Of a stretch of DNA of 8,746 bases, positions 1 through 5,633 are shown piece by piece (the first letter of the stretch is position 1; every line of letters starts with the position of its first letter). Under the pieces are notes generated by a model. The model was given only the letters and a program-made list of their open reading frames with translations. It was not told where the DNA came from and made no database searches. This stretch comes from JAXDLW01 sp046262515 (GTDB taxonomy: Bacteria; Chloroflexota; Dormibacteria; DASZGP01), in the NCBI GenBank assembly GCA_046262515.1, contig JBHEMP010000056.1, positions 1 through 8,746 of the forward strand. Reading direction: 5' to 3'. The position numbers were made by a program, and so were the translations under genes.

Positions 1-110
1 GGATTGACGACCGAGTTCAGCCCGAAGGCCGCGGCGGCCAGGACCCCGGTGACCAGCAGGACGATGGCAGCGAGCACAAGCGGATGGCGCTGGTTAGTGC
101 TCTGGCTCAA
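1..110 (-). CDS. Membrane protein of unknown function, N-terminal fragment (runs off window)
   Basis: Minus-strand reading frame entered at a TTG (110-108) and open to the window edge, giving 36 complete codons. Residues 1-10 are polar (start MSQSTNQRHP). About residues 11-31 form a strongly hydrophobic Leu/Val/Ala stretch, so this is a signal anchor or first membrane span. The TTG is preferred because an AGGGAG Shine-Dalgarno sits about 7 bases upstream. The nearby ATG (117-115) is in another frame and meets a stop after seven codons. The gene starts 31 bases after the hemB stop, in the same direction, so it is probably a distal member of the hem operon. Membrane proteins for cytochrome or haem handling often lie near hem genes, but nothing visible here identifies the product. 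Confidence 0.6.
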   Translation of the reverse strand, partial: MSQSTNQRHPLVLAAIVLLVTGVLAAAAFGLNSVVN

Positions 111-141
111 ACGACATCTCCCTGGGGACGGGGCGTCACGC

Positions 142-1125
142 TCAGCGGAGCCCCTGCATGATCTGGATGGCTTCCTTGGCGAGATAGCTTATCAACAGTC
201 TGGCGCCGGCCCGGCGTATTGCCACCAGGCTTTCGATGACGGCGGTGTCGTTGTCCAGCCAGCCCCGCTCGACGGCCGCCTTGAGCATGGCCATCTCCCC
301 GCTCACCTGGTAGGCGGCGACGGGCACGTCCACCGCGTCGGCCACCCGGGCGAGGACGTCGAGGTACGGGCCCGCGGGTTTGACCATGACCATGTCGGCC
401 CCTTCAGCGATGTCCAGGCGAACCTCCCGCAGGGCCTCACGGGGATTGGCGCCGTTCATCTGGTAGGCACGCCGGTCCCCAAACGCGGGCGTCGAGTCCA
501 CGGCCTCTCGGAACGGGCCGTAGAACGCGCTCGCCATCTTGGCCGAATACGCCAGGATGGCTGCCTGGTCGAAGCCCGCGCCGTCCAGCGCGGCCCGGAT
601 GGCGCCCACCTCGCCGTCCATCATTCCCGAAGGAGCGACCACGTCGGCCCCCGCCCGGGCCTGTGAGATGGCGATCTGCGCGTAGGCCTCGAGGGTGGCG
701 TCGTTGTCGACCGCCTGCCCGGCAAGAATCCCGCAGTGGCCATGGCTGGTGTACTCGCACATGCACAGGTCGGTGGCCACCAGCAGGTTGTCGCCGAAGC
801 GGTCCTTGATCTCCGCGGTCAGGCGCTGGACGGCGCCATCGGCAGCCCACGCCCCGGAGCCCTGCTCATCCTTGGCGGCGGGGATGCCGAAGAGCAGGAC
901 CATCGGGACGCCCAGCTGCTCCAGCTCCTGGCACTCGGCCAGGGCGCTGCTGATGGTGTGCTGCTGTTGTCCCGGCAGGCTGGCGATCGGGACCGGGGCG
1001 CCGGCGGACTCGGAGACGAAAAGCGGCACCACGAAGTCGGCGGCGGCCAGGCGGGTTTCAGTAAGCGCGTCACGCAGACGCGGGGAGCGCCGAAGCCGGC
1101 GCGGCCGGACCGCCGGGAAGCTCAC
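142..1125 (-). CDS. hemB: Porphobilinogen synthase (delta-aminolevulinic acid dehydratase)
   Basis: Cytoplasmic enzyme that condenses two 5-aminolevulinate molecules into porphobilinogen, the second common step of tetrapyrrole synthesis. The 327-aa product has normal length for the family. Both Schiff-base lysines are visible: K196 in AYSAKMASAFYGPFR and K249 in MVMVKPA. The metal-site cysteines C121, C123 and C131 lie in DLCMCEYTSHGHCG, which points to the Zn-dependent, cysteine-rich class. SGMMDGEVGAIR (166-177) and the YQVSGEMAML loop near the C-terminus are also typical. The GTG start (1125-1123) overlaps the hemD stop by four bases (GTGA). No convincing Shine-Dalgarno precedes it, so translation probably depends on coupling to hemD. 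It is the last hem gene visible in the operon. Identification is secure. Confidence 0.98.
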   Translation of the reverse strand: MSFPAVRPRRLRRSPRLRDALTETRLAAADFVVPLFVSESAGAPVPIASLPGQQQHTISSALAECQELEQLGVPMVLLFGIPAAKDEQGSGAWAADGAVQRLTAEIKDRFGDNLLVATDLCMCEYTSHGHCGILAGQAVDNDATLEAYAQIAISQARAGADVVAPSGMMDGEVGAIRAALDGAGFDQAAILAYSAKMASAFYGPFREAVDSTPAFGDRRAYQMNGANPREALREVRLDIAEGADMVMVKPAGPYLDVLARVADAVDVPVAAYQVSGEMAMLKAAVERGWLDNDTAVIESLVAIRRAGARLLISYLAKEAIQIMQGLR

Positions 1126-1880
1126 GCCGCGGCGCGCTCGAAGTAGCCACGGATGGCGTCCACCAGGCCCTCCGCCGTGTGCTCCTCGGACACCACCGCG
1201 ACGGACAGACCAAGGTCGACGGCCGCCTGCGCCGCCACCGGGCCGATGCAGGCGAGCGGGGGAACCGGGCGGCCCTCCGCGGCGGAGGCCAGGCTGGAGG
1301 CCGCCGAGGCGCTGGCGATCGCCACCATGTCCACCCCCTCCTCCAGCGCGGCGCGCAGGCGGCCCGGGGCGTCGGGGCTCGGCTCAGTGCGGTACACCGG
1401 CACCACGTCAACCGTGGCCCCGCGCCGCCGCAGTTCATCGGGCAGCTCCTCCCTGGCCACCTCGGCCCGCGGGAAGATAATGCGTTTGCCATCGAGGTCC
1501 ATCCCGTCCAGCGCCCGCAACAGGCCCTCGGCCACGAACTCCGCCGGCACCAGACGGACCGACAGCCCTGCCTGGCGGGCGGTCCGCGCGGTGGCCGGCC
1601 CGACAGCGAGCACCGGCGGCCACCCCCCCTTGGGCGAGGTGTCTCCCAGGAGCTTGAGGGAGGCGCCAACCGCCCGCGCCGAAGTGATGATGGCGTAGTC
1701 ATACGCGGCGGCACCGGCGAGCGCCTCCCGGGCGGCTTCCGGGTCGCTCGGGGCCCGGTGCACGATCAGCGGAACCTCCGTCACACGTGCCCCAAGGCCG
1801 GAGAGCCCCTCGGTGAGCGAGCCTCCCTTGCCCTCGGAGCGGGTCACGAGCAGGTGCTTGCCGGCGAGTGGGCCGCTCAC
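1122..1880 (-). CDS. hemD: Uroporphyrinogen-III synthase (stand-alone)
   Basis: Cyclises hydroxymethylbilane to uroporphyrinogen III with inversion of ring D, so it acts directly on the HemC product. The 252-aa protein has the usual length for stand-alone HemD and is not fused to the methyltransferase (CobA/CysG) domain found in some actinobacterial and firmicute versions. The family is poorly conserved. The visible signs are the N-terminal strand and turn LLVTRSEGKGGSL (about 10-22), the middle segment PPVLAVGPATARTARQAGL, the VYRTEPSPD segment, and the second-half CIGPVAAQAAVDLGL with a following SEEHTAEGLVDAI helix. The GTG start (1880-1878) overlaps the hemC stop in a GTGA and has GGAG six bases upstream. 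Its stop overlaps the hemB GTG in the same way. Position between hemC and hemB supports the call. Confidence 0.95.
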   Translation of the reverse strand: MSGPLAGKHLLVTRSEGKGGSLTEGLSGLGARVTEVPLIVHRAPSDPEAAREALAGAAAYDYAIITSARAVGASLKLLGDTSPKGGWPPVLAVGPATARTARQAGLSVRLVPAEFVAEGLLRALDGMDLDGKRIIFPRAEVAREELPDELRRRGATVDVVPVYRTEPSPDAPGRLRAALEEGVDMVAIASASAASSLASAAEGRPVPPLACIGPVAAQAAVDLGLSVAVVSEEHTAEGLVDAIRGYFERAAA

Positions 1881-2779
1881 GTGTGGCTCCAGGTCGCCCC
1901 GGCGGTCTTCAGCCGCCCGATGGCGTCCGCGACGGCCGCCTGCGGGTCCATCGCACCGGACCGCGCCTCCACCCGGAAGAGGCGCTCACCGTCGTGAAAG
2001 GCGGCCATGAGCAAGGTCTCACCGCCTCTGAACTCAACCAGTACACCCAGCGGCTCGCTGCACCCGGCCCCCAGTGCGGAGGCCATGTCGCGCTCGCAGG
2101 AGACCGCGAGCGAGGTCGGGAAGTGGTTCAGCCACCGCAAGTCCGAGACGATCTCATCGCCAAAGCGGGTCTGCACCGCTATCGCTCCCTGGCCGGGGGC
2201 GGGCACGCACTCCAGGGCCGCGATGGGGTGCTCGCCCTCCGGCTGCAGCCCGAGCCTCCGCAGGCCCGCCGCCGCCAGTACCACCGCATCCGCCTCCCCG
2301 TCGTCAAGCTTTTTCAACCGCGTTTCGATGTTCCCCCTGATGTCCACGAACTCCACCCCGGCCCAGCACTCCTGCAGTTGGCGGCGGCGTCGCGTGCTGT
2401 CGGTGGCCACGCGCTCCCCCGCCTGCGGCATCACCCCGCGGCCGAGCTCCCGTGACCGGGGCCTGACCACGACGTCGTAAGGGGCCTCGCGCTCGAGGTA
2501 GGCGATGACCTCGAGGCCCTCGGTCTCGTCGACGGCCAGGTCCTTGGCGCTGTGCACCGCGGCGTCGATCTCGCCTTTCAGCAGCCGGCCCTCGATCTCC
2601 TTGACGAAAATCCCCTGCCCGGAGAACGAGTCCAGCGGGCGCTCGGACTCCCGGTCGCCCTGCGAGTTGAGGGTCACGAGCTCGACCTCGCGCCCGGGGA
2701 ACCTTTCCATGTAGGCGCTGCGGACGAGTTCGGCCTGCGCCATCGCGAGCGGCGAGGCCCTCGTCCCGAGCCGGAGCAC
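1877..2779 (-). CDS. hemC: Hydroxymethylbilane synthase (porphobilinogen deaminase)
   Basis: Polymerises four porphobilinogens into the linear tetrapyrrole hydroxymethylbilane on a covalently bound dipyrromethane cofactor. The 300-aa product is full length. Visible family features are the N-terminal LRLGTRASPLAMAQ, the catalytic aspartate D80 in VHSAKDLA, the arginine cluster R130-R133 that contacts substrate carboxylates, DIRGNIETRLKKLDDGEADAVVLA (about 146-169), APGQGAIAVQ, and the cofactor cysteine C240 in GAGCSEPLG. Two motifs differ from the textbook form: VHSxKDLP ends in Ala, and GTSSLRRxxQ reads ATDSTRRRRQ. The start is GTG (2779-2777), in register with the conserved N-terminus. The four bases upstream of it abut an inserted MITE-like element, so the original upstream sequence has been displaced and only a weak AGG remains before the start. 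Confidence 0.97.
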   Translation of the reverse strand: MLRLGTRASPLAMAQAELVRSAYMERFPGREVELVTLNSQGDRESERPLDSFSGQGIFVKEIEGRLLKGEIDAAVHSAKDLAVDETEGLEVIAYLEREAPYDVVVRPRSRELGRGVMPQAGERVATDSTRRRRQLQECWAGVEFVDIRGNIETRLKKLDDGEADAVVLAAAGLRRLGLQPEGEHPIAALECVPAPGQGAIAVQTRFGDEIVSDLRWLNHFPTSLAVSCERDMASALGAGCSEPLGVLVEFRGGETLLMAAFHDGERLFRVEARSGAMDPQAAVADAIGRLKTAGATWSHT

Positions 2780-2782
2780 GGC

Positions 2783-2807
2783 TAGTGGCCTGTAACAGCG
2801 GGATCGG
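2783..2807 (+). repeat. Left terminal inverted repeat of the MITE-like element
   Basis: Starts TAGTGGCCTGTAACAGCGGG and continues ATCGG. It matches the reverse complement of 2972-2996 except at repeat positions 12 and 21. Its outer TA lies two bases from the hemC start codon side (GC then GTG on the minus strand). Confidence 0.85.
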
Positions 2808-2832
2808 ATCCATCCGACCGCTCATTTTCGCC

Positions 2833-2846
2833 GGGGCCTACGGCCT
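2833..2846. repeat. Left-half GGCC hairpin inside the element
   Basis: GGCC-TAC-GGCC (2835-2845) can form a short hairpin. It lines up, with 12 of 15 bases matching, with the inverted right-half copy around 2945-2957, as a subterminal repeat would. The two copies are offset by about 12 bases from the element ends. Confidence 0.5.
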
Positions 2847-2885
2847 GATGCCGGCGTTGTGGGGCCCGGCGCTTCGTCGTCACGC

Positions 2886-2899
2886 AGCGCAGCTGCGCT
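2886..2899. repeat. Near-central 14-bp perfect palindrome of the element
   Basis: AGCGCAGCTGCGCT is a perfect palindrome centred at 2892.5, three bases from the geometric centre of the element (2889.5). With the outer repeats it suggests that the whole segment can fold as a long imperfect hairpin in single-stranded DNA or RNA. Confidence 0.6.
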
Positions 2900-2944
2900 C
2901 CTCCTATCGCCACCCCCGCCTTGGCACCGACGACCTGAGCGGCC

Positions 2945-2957
2945 GGGCCTTCGGCCC
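2945..2957. repeat. Right-half GGGCC hairpin inside the element
   Basis: GGGCC-TTC-GGCCC is a 5-bp stem with a 3-base loop. It is the counterpart of the left-half hairpin at 2833-2846 and part of the subterminal symmetry. Confidence 0.55.
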
Positions 2958-2971
2958 CTGCCGGGGTGTAC

Positions 2972-2996
2972 CCGACCCCGCTGTCACAGGCCACTA
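2972..2996 (-). repeat. Right terminal inverted repeat of the MITE-like element
   Basis: On the minus strand it starts TAGTGGCCTGTGACAGCGGG and continues GTCGG. Its first three bases are the hemA stop codon TAG, so the TA target and the first element base together make the present hemA stop. Confidence 0.85.
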
Positions 2997-4268
2997 CGAT
3001 GCGGCCTCGGTCGCCTCGCCGTCCTCGTCTAGCTGGAAGAGGTCGCGCACCAACATCGCGGTGGCGCCATCAGCCGGATGTTCGCGCAGGTACGCGATGG
3101 GCCCGTGGAGGATCTTGGCGGTCAGGGCTCGGGTCAGGCGGTCAAGCTCCTCGACCTGGGCGGGGGTGAAGCTGGATGGCGCGTTGCGGCGCAGGTGTTC
3201 GGCGCGCCGGCGTTCGACGTCCGCGACCAGGCTTGAGATGGTCGGGGCGGCATTGTGCTGCGCCAGCTCGAGTTCGGTGCGCAGGATCTCGTCGGCCAGG
3301 ATCGCGGTTGCGGCCGGCAGCTGGCGGGAGCGCTCGACCAGCCCCCGGTCGACGGTCGCCGCGAGGTCGTCGACGTTGAAGACGTGGGCTCCGGGGATGG
3401 CGTCAACGCCCGGGGCGACATCACGAGGGACAGCCAGGTCGAGCAGGAAGAGCGGCCGGCCAGCTCGACGGGCCATCAACTCGGTGACCATCTCGACGCT
3501 GAAAATGTTGTCAGGCGAGGAGGTGGAGCAGACGACCAGGTCCACCTCCGCCACCACCTGCTCGATCCTCGAGAAGGGGACGGTCAGGGCCAGGACGTCG
3601 TCGGGCATGCCCGCGGCGAGTTCACTGGCGCGGCTCGATGTGCGGGTGCTGAAGAAGACCCGGTCCAGGCCCTCGGACGCCAGCAGGCGCGCCGTCGCCC
3701 CCGCCATCTTGCCGGCGCCGACCAGCAGCGCGGAGCGCCCCCGGAGCTCCCCGAAAACCTCCTGGGCCTGGGCCAGCGCGGCATGCGCGAACCCCACAGG
3801 GTTGCGCCCGATGCCCGTCTCGGTCCTGACCCGCTTGGCCACGGAGATGGCGCGCCGCATCAGGAAGTCGAGGTCCGCGTCAAGCGTGCCCGCCTCCCGC
3901 GAGGCCCGCTGGGCGCTCTTGAACTGCCCCAGCACCTGGCCTTCGCCAAGGATGGCCGAATCTATGCCCGAGGCGACCCGGAAGAGGTGTTCGATGGCCT
4001 CCTGGCCCCGCAGACGGTAGTGGTAGCTCTGCCATTCCCCCTGTGGGTCGAGCGCCGCGGTGAATTCCTCCAGCGCGACGCCGGGGTCGTCCACGCTCGC
4101 GTAGATCTCAGTCCGGTTGCAGGTCGACAGGATCACCCCGCCGCGGACGTGCGGCTGGTCGCTGAGGCGGACGAGCCACCGGCGCAGGCCTTCGCCGGGG
4201 ATGAACACTCGTTCGCGCACCGCAAGCGGTGCAGCGCGGTAGGAGAGGCCTTCGACAATTAGATGCAT
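2994..4268 (-). CDS. hemA: Glutamyl-tRNA reductase
   Basis: NADPH-dependent reduction of glutamyl-tRNA(Glu) to glutamate-1-semialdehyde, the committed and usually rate-controlling step of the C5 tetrapyrrole pathway. It is cytoplasmic and hands its product to HemL, which is not in this window. From the chosen ATG (4268-4266) the protein is 424 aa, typical for the family. It shows the start MHLIVEGLSYR, nucleophilic cysteine C50 in STCNRTEIY, HLFRVASGIDSAILGEGQVLGQFK (94-117), the Rossmann glycine motif LLVGAGKMAG (181-190), LLDLAVPRDVAPGV, and the C-terminal dimerisation helices with LTRALTAKILHGP. The frame stays open upstream to 4424, but that extension overlaps the upstream prenyl synthase and lacks conservation. 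The stop TAG lies exactly at the border of the inserted element. The 79-bp upstream gap holds a candidate regulated promoter. Confidence 0.97.
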   Translation of the reverse strand: MHLIVEGLSYRAAPLAVRERVFIPGEGLRRWLVRLSDQPHVRGGVILSTCNRTEIYASVDDPGVALEEFTAALDPQGEWQSYHYRLRGQEAIEHLFRVASGIDSAILGEGQVLGQFKSAQRASREAGTLDADLDFLMRRAISVAKRVRTETGIGRNPVGFAHAALAQAQEVFGELRGRSALLVGAGKMAGATARLLASEGLDRVFFSTRTSSRASELAAGMPDDVLALTVPFSRIEQVVAEVDLVVCSTSSPDNIFSVEMVTELMARRAGRPLFLLDLAVPRDVAPGVDAIPGAHVFNVDDLAATVDRGLVERSRQLPAATAILADEILRTELELAQHNAAPTISSLVADVERRRAEHLRRNAPSSFTPAQVEELDRLTRALTAKILHGPIAYLREHPADGATAMLVRDLFQLDEDGEATEAAS

Positions 4269-4284
4269 TACGGGGCCAATAGAG

Positions 4285-4292
4285 AACTTATC
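4285..4292 (-). promoter_or_regulatory. Candidate extended -10 box of the hemA promoter
   Basis: The minus strand reads TGATAAGTT, a TGn-TAAGTT extended -10-like box (hexamer 4290-4285), with no recognisable -35. A transcription start near 4278 would leave only about ten untranslated bases, which fits the absence of a Shine-Dalgarno before the hemA ATG. Confidence 0.4.
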
Positions 4293-4313
4293 AGGGGGCG
4301 GGGCCGCCGGCAC

Positions 4314-4327
4314 GTGATCCAGGTCAC
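4314..4327. promoter_or_regulatory. CRP/FNR-like palindromic operator upstream of hemA
   Basis: GTGATCCAGGTCAC is a GTGA-N6-TCAC dyad, the core recognised by many CRP/FNR-family regulators. Its centre (4320.5) lies 30.5 bp upstream of the first base of the -10-like hexamer. That places it at about -42 relative to the predicted start, close to the class II activator position at -41.5. A separate perfect palindrome, TTGCGCAA, adjoins it at 4329-4336. The regulator is not encoded here, so its identity is inferred. Confidence 0.4.
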
Positions 4328-4347
4328 CTTGCGCAAATTCGTCGAGG

Positions 4348-5298
4348 TCACGTGCGGCGGCCCTGCAGGCTCTGCACCAGTTCCGCGAGGGCCAGGCGGT
4401 GGGCGCCTTCGGGGAAGGCTTCAAGCGCCCGCGTGGCCCGGACGGTGTGCTCCGCCGCCACGTCCAGGCACCGGTCCAGGGCGCCAGACCGCCGCACCGC
4501 CTGCACCACGGCGCTGAAGTCGTCGCTGGCCCGGGCAGATTCGACGATCGCGGGCAGAGGCGCCGGGGACAGGCCGAGGGCCAGGATCAGGGGCAGGGTC
4601 ACGGTGCCCTCGCGGATGTCGTTACCCACCGGCTTGCCCATCTCCTCGGCGCTCCCCTGGTAGTCAAGGACGTCATCCACCACCTGGAACGCGATGCCGA
4701 GGTGCATGGCGTACTCGCGGCCGGCCTCGACCTGGGCCTCCGGGGCGTCCGACACGACCACGGCGGCCACCACGGCTGCCTCCACCAGGCTCGCTGTCTT
4801 GCGCCGGATGGTGGCGAGGTAGTCATCCTGGGTCTGCCGCAGGTCAAAGCGCCTGTCGCGTTGGTCCAGTTCGCCACGAACGATGGTGTCCAGGGCGCCC
4901 CACACCTCGGCGCCGGCCCGCGGGCTCGCCGCTGTGGTGAGGTGGCGGCCGCACCGCGCCACGTACAGGTCTCCAACCAGCAGCGCCACTTCAGTCCCAT
5001 GCTCGCGGTGCAGGGCGGGCCGGCCGCGCCGGGTCTCGGCGTTGTCGATGATGTCGTCGTGGACCAGGGTCGCCGCGTGCAGGAACTCGACCGCGAGCGC
5101 AATGTGCTCGATCCGCTCCGGGTCCCCCCCGGTGAGCGCCCCGAAGCGCCGGGCCAGGTTGGCGCGGATCCGCTTGCCCCCGGACGCCAGCGTCCCCGTT
5201 AGGGCAGACTCGGGGACGCGTGCCGAGGCGCCCACCCCCAGGCCCTCAAGGGCCGACTCCAGCAGCCGAGCCTCGAATGCCTCCTCCGCCGTCGCCAT
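4348..5298 (-). CDS. Trans-polyprenyl diphosphate synthase, probably long-chain
   Basis: Class I trans-isoprenyl synthase that extends allylic diphosphates with isopentenyl diphosphate using Mg2+. The 316-aa protein has GGKRIR (40-45), the first aspartate motif D81-D-I-I-D85 followed by RR (90-91), the second motif D208-D-V-L-D212, and GKPVGNDIREGTVTLP (221-236). The residues four and five positions before the first aspartate motif are small (A76, T77). That leaves the product tunnel open and favours chains longer than C20, as in heptaprenyl/octaprenyl synthases for menaquinone tails. It lies directly upstream of hemA, also on the minus strand, so quinone and haem supply may be co-expressed. 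The ATG (5298-5296) has no Shine-Dalgarno but has a TAAGCT box six bases before it, which suggests a leaderless transcript. The exact chain length cannot be read from sequence. Confidence 0.92.
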   Translation of the reverse strand: MATAEEAFEARLLESALEGLGVGASARVPESALTGTLASGGKRIRANLARRFGALTGGDPERIEHIALAVEFLHAATLVHDDIIDNAETRRGRPALHREHGTEVALLVGDLYVARCGRHLTTAASPRAGAEVWGALDTIVRGELDQRDRRFDLRQTQDDYLATIRRKTASLVEAAVVAAVVVSDAPEAQVEAGREYAMHLGIAFQVVDDVLDYQGSAEEMGKPVGNDIREGTVTLPLILALGLSPAPLPAIVESARASDDFSAVVQAVRRSGALDRCLDVAAEHTVRATRALEAFPEGAHRLALAELVQSLQGRRT

Positions 5299-5304
5299 TG
5301 GCGT

Positions 5305-5310
5305 AGCTTA
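5305..5310 (-). promoter_or_regulatory. Candidate -10 box for leaderless transcript of the polyprenyl synthase
   Basis: TAAGCT (a TAnnnT hexamer) on the minus strand ends six bases before the ATG at 5298. A start of transcription at or next to the A of the ATG would make the mRNA leaderless. No -35 was recognised. Confidence 0.3.
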
Positions 5311-5341
5311 GGCCGTCCGCGTTATCCCGTTGGGGGTCGGC

Positions 5342-5347
5342 AATAAT
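5342..5347 (+). promoter_or_regulatory. Candidate -10 box of the zinc-ribbon gene
   Basis: AATAAT, one mismatch from TATAAT, ends six bases before an in-frame GTG at 5354 and 21 bases before the preferred ATG at 5369. It is a rare AT-rich patch in this intergenic region. No -35 was recognised. Confidence 0.3.
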
Positions 5348-5368
5348 CAGGGCGTGGCGGCCCGCGTT

Positions 5369-5623
5369 ATGTATTGCTGGAAGTGCAGCCTTGAACACCC
5401 CGAGAGCGCGATCGTCTGCCCCCGCTGCGGCGCCGCCAACGCCCCGGGCCAGAGCAATGCCACGCCACCCACGGTGGGCAGCCGCCGCGGCCACGACCTG
5501 GAGGTGGAATGGACCGCGGGCCACCGCGTCGGACCGCATTGGGCGGGCGGCTACAGCCTGCTGATCCTGGTTGCCGCCTTCCTGATCGTCGGCGCGGTCA
5601 TCGGCCTGCTAACCAAGGGCTGA
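5369..5623 (+). CDS. Small zinc-ribbon protein with C-terminal membrane span
   Basis: An 84-aa protein with two CxxC knuckles, C3/C6 (CWKC) and C17/C20 (CPRC), followed by G21. This is the layout of a short zinc-ribbon domain. A polar linker (about 25-58) leads to one hydrophobic span (61-81) and a short Lys-containing tail, so the ribbon is probably held at the cytoplasmic face of the membrane. The ATG giving MYCWKC is chosen because such proteins commonly begin a few residues before the first knuckle. An in-frame GTG at 5354 (adding MAARV), six bases after a -10-like box, is a credible alternative for a leaderless start. It is transcribed divergently from the polyprenyl synthase and ends ten bases from the convergent hydrolase gene. 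The function is unknown. Confidence 0.75.
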   Translation: MYCWKCSLEHPESAIVCPRCGAANAPGQSNATPPTVGSRRGHDLEVEWTAGHRVGPHWAGGYSLLILVAAFLIVGAVIGLLTKG

Positions 5624-5633
5624 ACCGCTCTAG

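Larger units (their letters stand above)
2783..2996. mobile_element. MITE-like element with terminal inverted repeats inserted at TA between hemA and hemC
   Basis: The 214-bp segment is bounded by inverted repeats 2783-2807 and 2972-2996, which match at 23 of 25 positions and begin with TA. The TA is the only flanking duplication seen, and TA targets are typical of the IS630/Tc1-mariner superfamily. Deleting the element with one TA would place the hemA stop TAG one base before the hemC GTG. That matches the near-zero spacing at the other operon junctions and is strong internal evidence for insertion. The interior has further symmetry: a near-central 14-bp palindrome and GGCC hairpins on each side. 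No transposase is encoded, so movement would need one in trans. The family was not matched to any named element. Alternative: an intrinsic operon RNA structure, but the TA boundaries and junction logic favour insertion. Confidence 0.75.

Noticed and set aside
4..666. 220-codon plus-strand frame opposite hemB
   Set aside because: It lies antisense to a well-conserved hemB and has the biased composition of a GC-rich shadow frame.
695..1480. 261-codon plus-strand frame opposite hemB and hemD
   Set aside because: It is a low-complexity Pro/Arg-rich translation antisense to two real genes.
2782..2994. 70-codon frame in the element as a genuine conserved gene
   Set aside because: It coincides exactly with the element ends, and its termini are just translated inverted repeats. 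It is better explained as an open frame in a non-coding mobile element and is kept only as a coupling hypothesis.
2785..4020. 411-codon plus-strand open frame across the element and antisense to hemA
   Set aside because: It is antisense to a clear, full-length hemA. The frame is open only because of high GC, and its translation is rich in Arg/Ser with no domain.
4269..4424. N-terminal extension of HemA by 52 residues
   Set aside because: It overlaps the polyprenyl synthase gene and lacks family conservation. The ATG at 4268 gives the canonical GluTR N-terminus.
5330..5368. TTG start at 5330 for the zinc-ribbon protein
   Set aside because: There is no ribosome-binding site, and the added residues are uninformative and overlap the -10-like AATAAT. 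ATG at 5369 or GTG at 5354 fits better.
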